Assembly (NCBI GenBank): GCA_002396385.1
Contig: DGTD01000042.1
Span: forward strand, 25,761-89,760
Length of the DNA: 64,000 nucleotides
Direction: 5' to 3'
From: Bacteroidales bacterium UBA4345
Lineage (GTDB): Bacteria > Bacteroidota > Bacteroidia > Bacteroidales > Paludibacteraceae
The notes under the pieces were generated by a model, which was given only the letters and a program-made list of their open reading frames with translations, ran no database searches and was not told the DNA's origin. Positions 62,293-64,000 of this stretch are shown in pieces. Positions within the stretch are counted from its first letter, which is position 1. Each line of letters starts with the position of its first letter. A program made the position numbers and the translations under genes.

Positions 62293-63525
62293 TTAATAAA
62301 AAAATGCATACGCAATGAAAATTGCGGCAATAGCTCCACCTATGTCGGCTACCAGACCGGCTGTCACTGCGTAACGGGTCTTCTTTATTCCGACCGATCC
62401 GAAGTAAAGGGCTATGATGTAGAATGTGGTGTCGGCCGCCCCTTGGAAAAGGCAGCTCAGTTTGCCGGCGAACGAGTCTACACCATAGTTGTTCATGGTT
62501 TCTACCATCATGGCTTTCGCTCCGCTGCCACTCAGGGGCTTCATAATGGCCGTTGGCAGGGCATCGACAAAATCGGTGTTCCCCAACCAGCTGAAACAAT
62601 GTTTCACGAGGCTGAGGATGAACTCTAGCGCTCCCGAGTCGCGCATAACCCCAATCGCTACCAACATGCCCACCAGGTAGGGAATTACTTTCACCGACGT
62701 GTTGAAGCCGTTCTTTGCTCCGTCGATGAAGGCTTCGTATACATTCACACGCTTGTAGGCGGCTACCCCTATGAAGCTGATGATGATGCCGAATAGCAGA
62801 CAGTTGCTGGCCAGTTTCGATGCGAATACCATGTTTTTCTGCTCCATGCCTGTGAAAATGTACAACATGACACCCAACAGCACGATGCTGCCCAACAGGG
62901 TGCCGATGACGGTGCGGTTCCACAGGTTAAGGCGCTGCCTTATGCCTACGTAAAGTATGGCGATGAGTGTTGATGCGAAGGTTGACAATATCAGCGGTAT
63001 GAATACGTCGGTGGGGTCGCTTGCTCCTAACACGAACCGTTGCGTCATGATGGCTACGGGTATCAGGGTCAGACCCGATGTGTTCAGTGCCAGAAACATT
63101 ATTTGTGCGTTGCTGGCGGTGTCTTTGTGCGGATTCAGCTCCTGAAGGCTGTTCATCGCCTTTAAGCCAAGCGGGGTGGCGGCATTGTCCAAACCGAGAA
63201 TATTGGCCGAGAAATTCATCACTAACTCTCCGTTAACCGGATGGTCTTTCGGAATTTCGGGAAACAGTTTCGCGAAAAACGGCCCGATAATGCGCGACAA
63301 GAAGTGGATGGCACCGGCTTTCTGGCCGATGTTCATTATGCCGAGCCACAACGTCATTGTGCCGCACAGGGGCAGGGCTATGTCCATGACCGACATCTTG
63401 GCCATGGTGAATGTTCCGTTGATGATGCGCTCGTATACGGCCCAGTCGCCGAACACGAAACTCTGCAAGAGCGCTCCTGCTAGCGCTATAAGGAAAAAAC
63501 CAACCCAGATATAGTTGAGTGCCAT
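62293..63525 (-). CDS. SpmA-SpmB fusion (nucleoside recognition/gate domains)
   Basis: A 410-residue polytopic membrane protein. The first half (MALNYIWVGFFLIALAGALL ... VNGELVMNFSANILGLDNAATPLGLKAM) matches SpmA, the second half (VKVIPYLVGMLVAIGVMRDSGALEF ... MKPLSGSGAKAMM) matches SpmB. In sporulating Firmicutes the two are separate spore-core dehydration proteins; in non-sporing Bacteroidota the fused form is common and its substrate unknown. A minus-strand TAACTTTG element at 63545-63552 lies 20 bp before the ATG. Confidence 0.88.
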   Translation of the reverse strand: MALNYIWVGFFLIALAGALLQSFVFGDWAVYERIINGTFTMAKMSVMDIALPLCGTMTLWLGIMNIGQKAGAIHFLSRIIGPFFAKLFPEIPKDHPVNGELVMNFSANILGLDNAATPLGLKAMNSLQELNPHKDTASNAQIMFLALNTSGLTLIPVAIMTQRFVLGASDPTDVFIPLILSTFASTLIAILYVGIRQRLNLWNRTVIGTLLGSIVLLGVMLYIFTGMEQKNMVFASKLASNCLLFGIIISFIGVAAYKRVNVYEAFIDGAKNGFNTSVKVIPYLVGMLVAIGVMRDSGALEFILSLVKHCFSWLGNTDFVDALPTAIMKPLSGSGAKAMMVETMNNYGVDSFAGKLSCLFQGAADTTFYIIALYFGSVGIKKTRYAVTAGLVADIGGAIAAIFIAYAFFY

Positions 63526-63544
63526 TTTATGTTTTTTTGCAGTA

Positions 63545-63552
63545 CAAAGTTA
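63545..63552 (-). promoter_or_regulatory. -7 element for the SpmA/SpmB fusion gene
   Basis: TAACTTTG on the minus strand, exact TAnnTTTG, 20 bp from ATG 63525. A clear -33 element is not visible. Confidence 0.5.
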
Positions 63553-63618
63553 GTAATAATTAAAAAAATAGAACGATATTTGTACATTTAGAGAAAAATA
63601 ATATAAAAGATTAATTAT

Positions 63619-64000
63619 ATGAGTAACGAACGTGATTTTTGGAATCCTGACAATTTGGTAGAAGGTGAAGAGGTTAAATCAATTGGTGACGGTGGCTTTA
63701 CCGACCCTATCGCCTCTAACAAGGTTATCTCTGCCTTTTTTAGTAAAGTTTATGGCTGGATGGCTTTCGCTCTCCTGCTTTCCGGTCTGGCTGCTTGGCT
63801 TACCGGCCACAATGTGGCAATTCAGCAGACTTTGTTCACGGGTTATACGCCAATGGTTTTGTTCGGTATTGAACTTGCGTTGGTGTTTGGTATAGGAGCT
63901 GCAATCAATAAGTTGTCGGCAAGCATGTGCACCTTGTTGTTCGTCATTTACTCGGTGGTGAACGGACTGACCCTTGGTGTTATCTTCCTGGCATATACCG
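63619..64000 (+). CDS. Bax inhibitor-1/YccA family membrane protein, 5' part
   Basis: ATG 63619 opens a frame that runs off the window. It starts MSNERDFWNPDNLVEGEEVK, then VISAFFSKVYGWMAFALLLSG and further hydrophobic helices (GYTPMVLFGIELALVFGIGAA, CTLLFVIYSVVNGLTLGVIF), the helix pattern and FSKVYGWMAFALLLS-type opening of the Bax inhibitor-1/YbhL/YccA family. In E. coli YccA inhibits FtsH-mediated degradation of SecY, and ftsH is in this window, but a link is only conjecture. Confidence 0.82.
   Translation, partial: MSNERDFWNPDNLVEGEEVKSIGDGGFTDPIASNKVISAFFSKVYGWMAFALLLSGLAAWLTGHNVAIQQTLFTGYTPMVLFGIELALVFGIGAAINKLSASMCTLLFVIYSVVNGLTLGVIFLAYT

Overview
The window comes from a Bacteroidota chromosome, most likely order Bacteroidales. 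The evidence is a hybrid two-component regulator with an AraC domain, a glycoside hydrolase ending in a type 9 secretion sorting domain, a SusC-like outer-membrane receptor, many Bacteroidales-type lipoproteins, and several promoters of the form TTTG-N19/20-TAnnTTTG. No species can be named from the sequence alone.

Left part, 1-23.6 kb: housekeeping genes around what looks like the replication origin domain. Two minus-strand lipid genes and plus-strand nadA diverge from an AT-rich 460-bp gap (2486-2947). The gap holds one perfect DnaA box (TTATCCACA) and several near matches. Eight copies of the ParB-binding site parS (TGTTTCACGTGAAACA, at most one change) lie at 9242-13060, some inside genes. 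Nearby are polA, dusB, a U32 protease, dtd, uvrC, rarA and a prenyl synthase. A HipA C-terminal relic abuts rarA. A set of envelope and sugar genes follows, then a tRNA with anticodon CAU.

Middle, 23.9-33.9 kb: a HAD phosphatase, a NamZ-type muramidase and a patatin lipase, then a very large hybrid two-component sensor/regulator directly upstream of a secreted GH30 glycosidase.

Defence region, 33.9-51.6 kb: two blocks. The first is a type I restriction-modification locus (hsdM, small ORF, hsdS, AAA ATPase, PD-(D/E)XK nuclease-like protein, hsdR), bracketed on both sides by arrays of hairpin-rich repeats of about 235 and 331 bp. The ATPase/nuclease pair sits inside the hsd operon and is translationally coupled; it looks like a guest defence module. 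The second is an AT-rich three-gene minus-strand operon: a TerB-like protein, a RecQ-type helicase with an N-terminal DUF559/Vsr-like nuclease domain, and a coiled-coil membrane protein. It is flanked by near-identical 55-bp direct repeats and preceded by a long interrupted inverted repeat that could be a structured RNA. Its TerB-plus-helicase content recalls the Shango anti-phage system, but the architecture differs as far as can be judged by eye. This is the best candidate in the window for an undescribed system.

Right part, 51.6-64 kb: a Fur-family regulator, an unlisted 52-residue small protein, a cytosolic S9 peptidase with a Cys-rich companion, a SusC-like receptor, the argH-rsfS-ftsH cluster, a zinc-ribbon membrane protein, a fused SpmA/SpmB-type protein and the start of a Bax inhibitor-1 family gene.

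All calls come from reading the sequence and translations; no database search or computed skew, GC or folding value was available.
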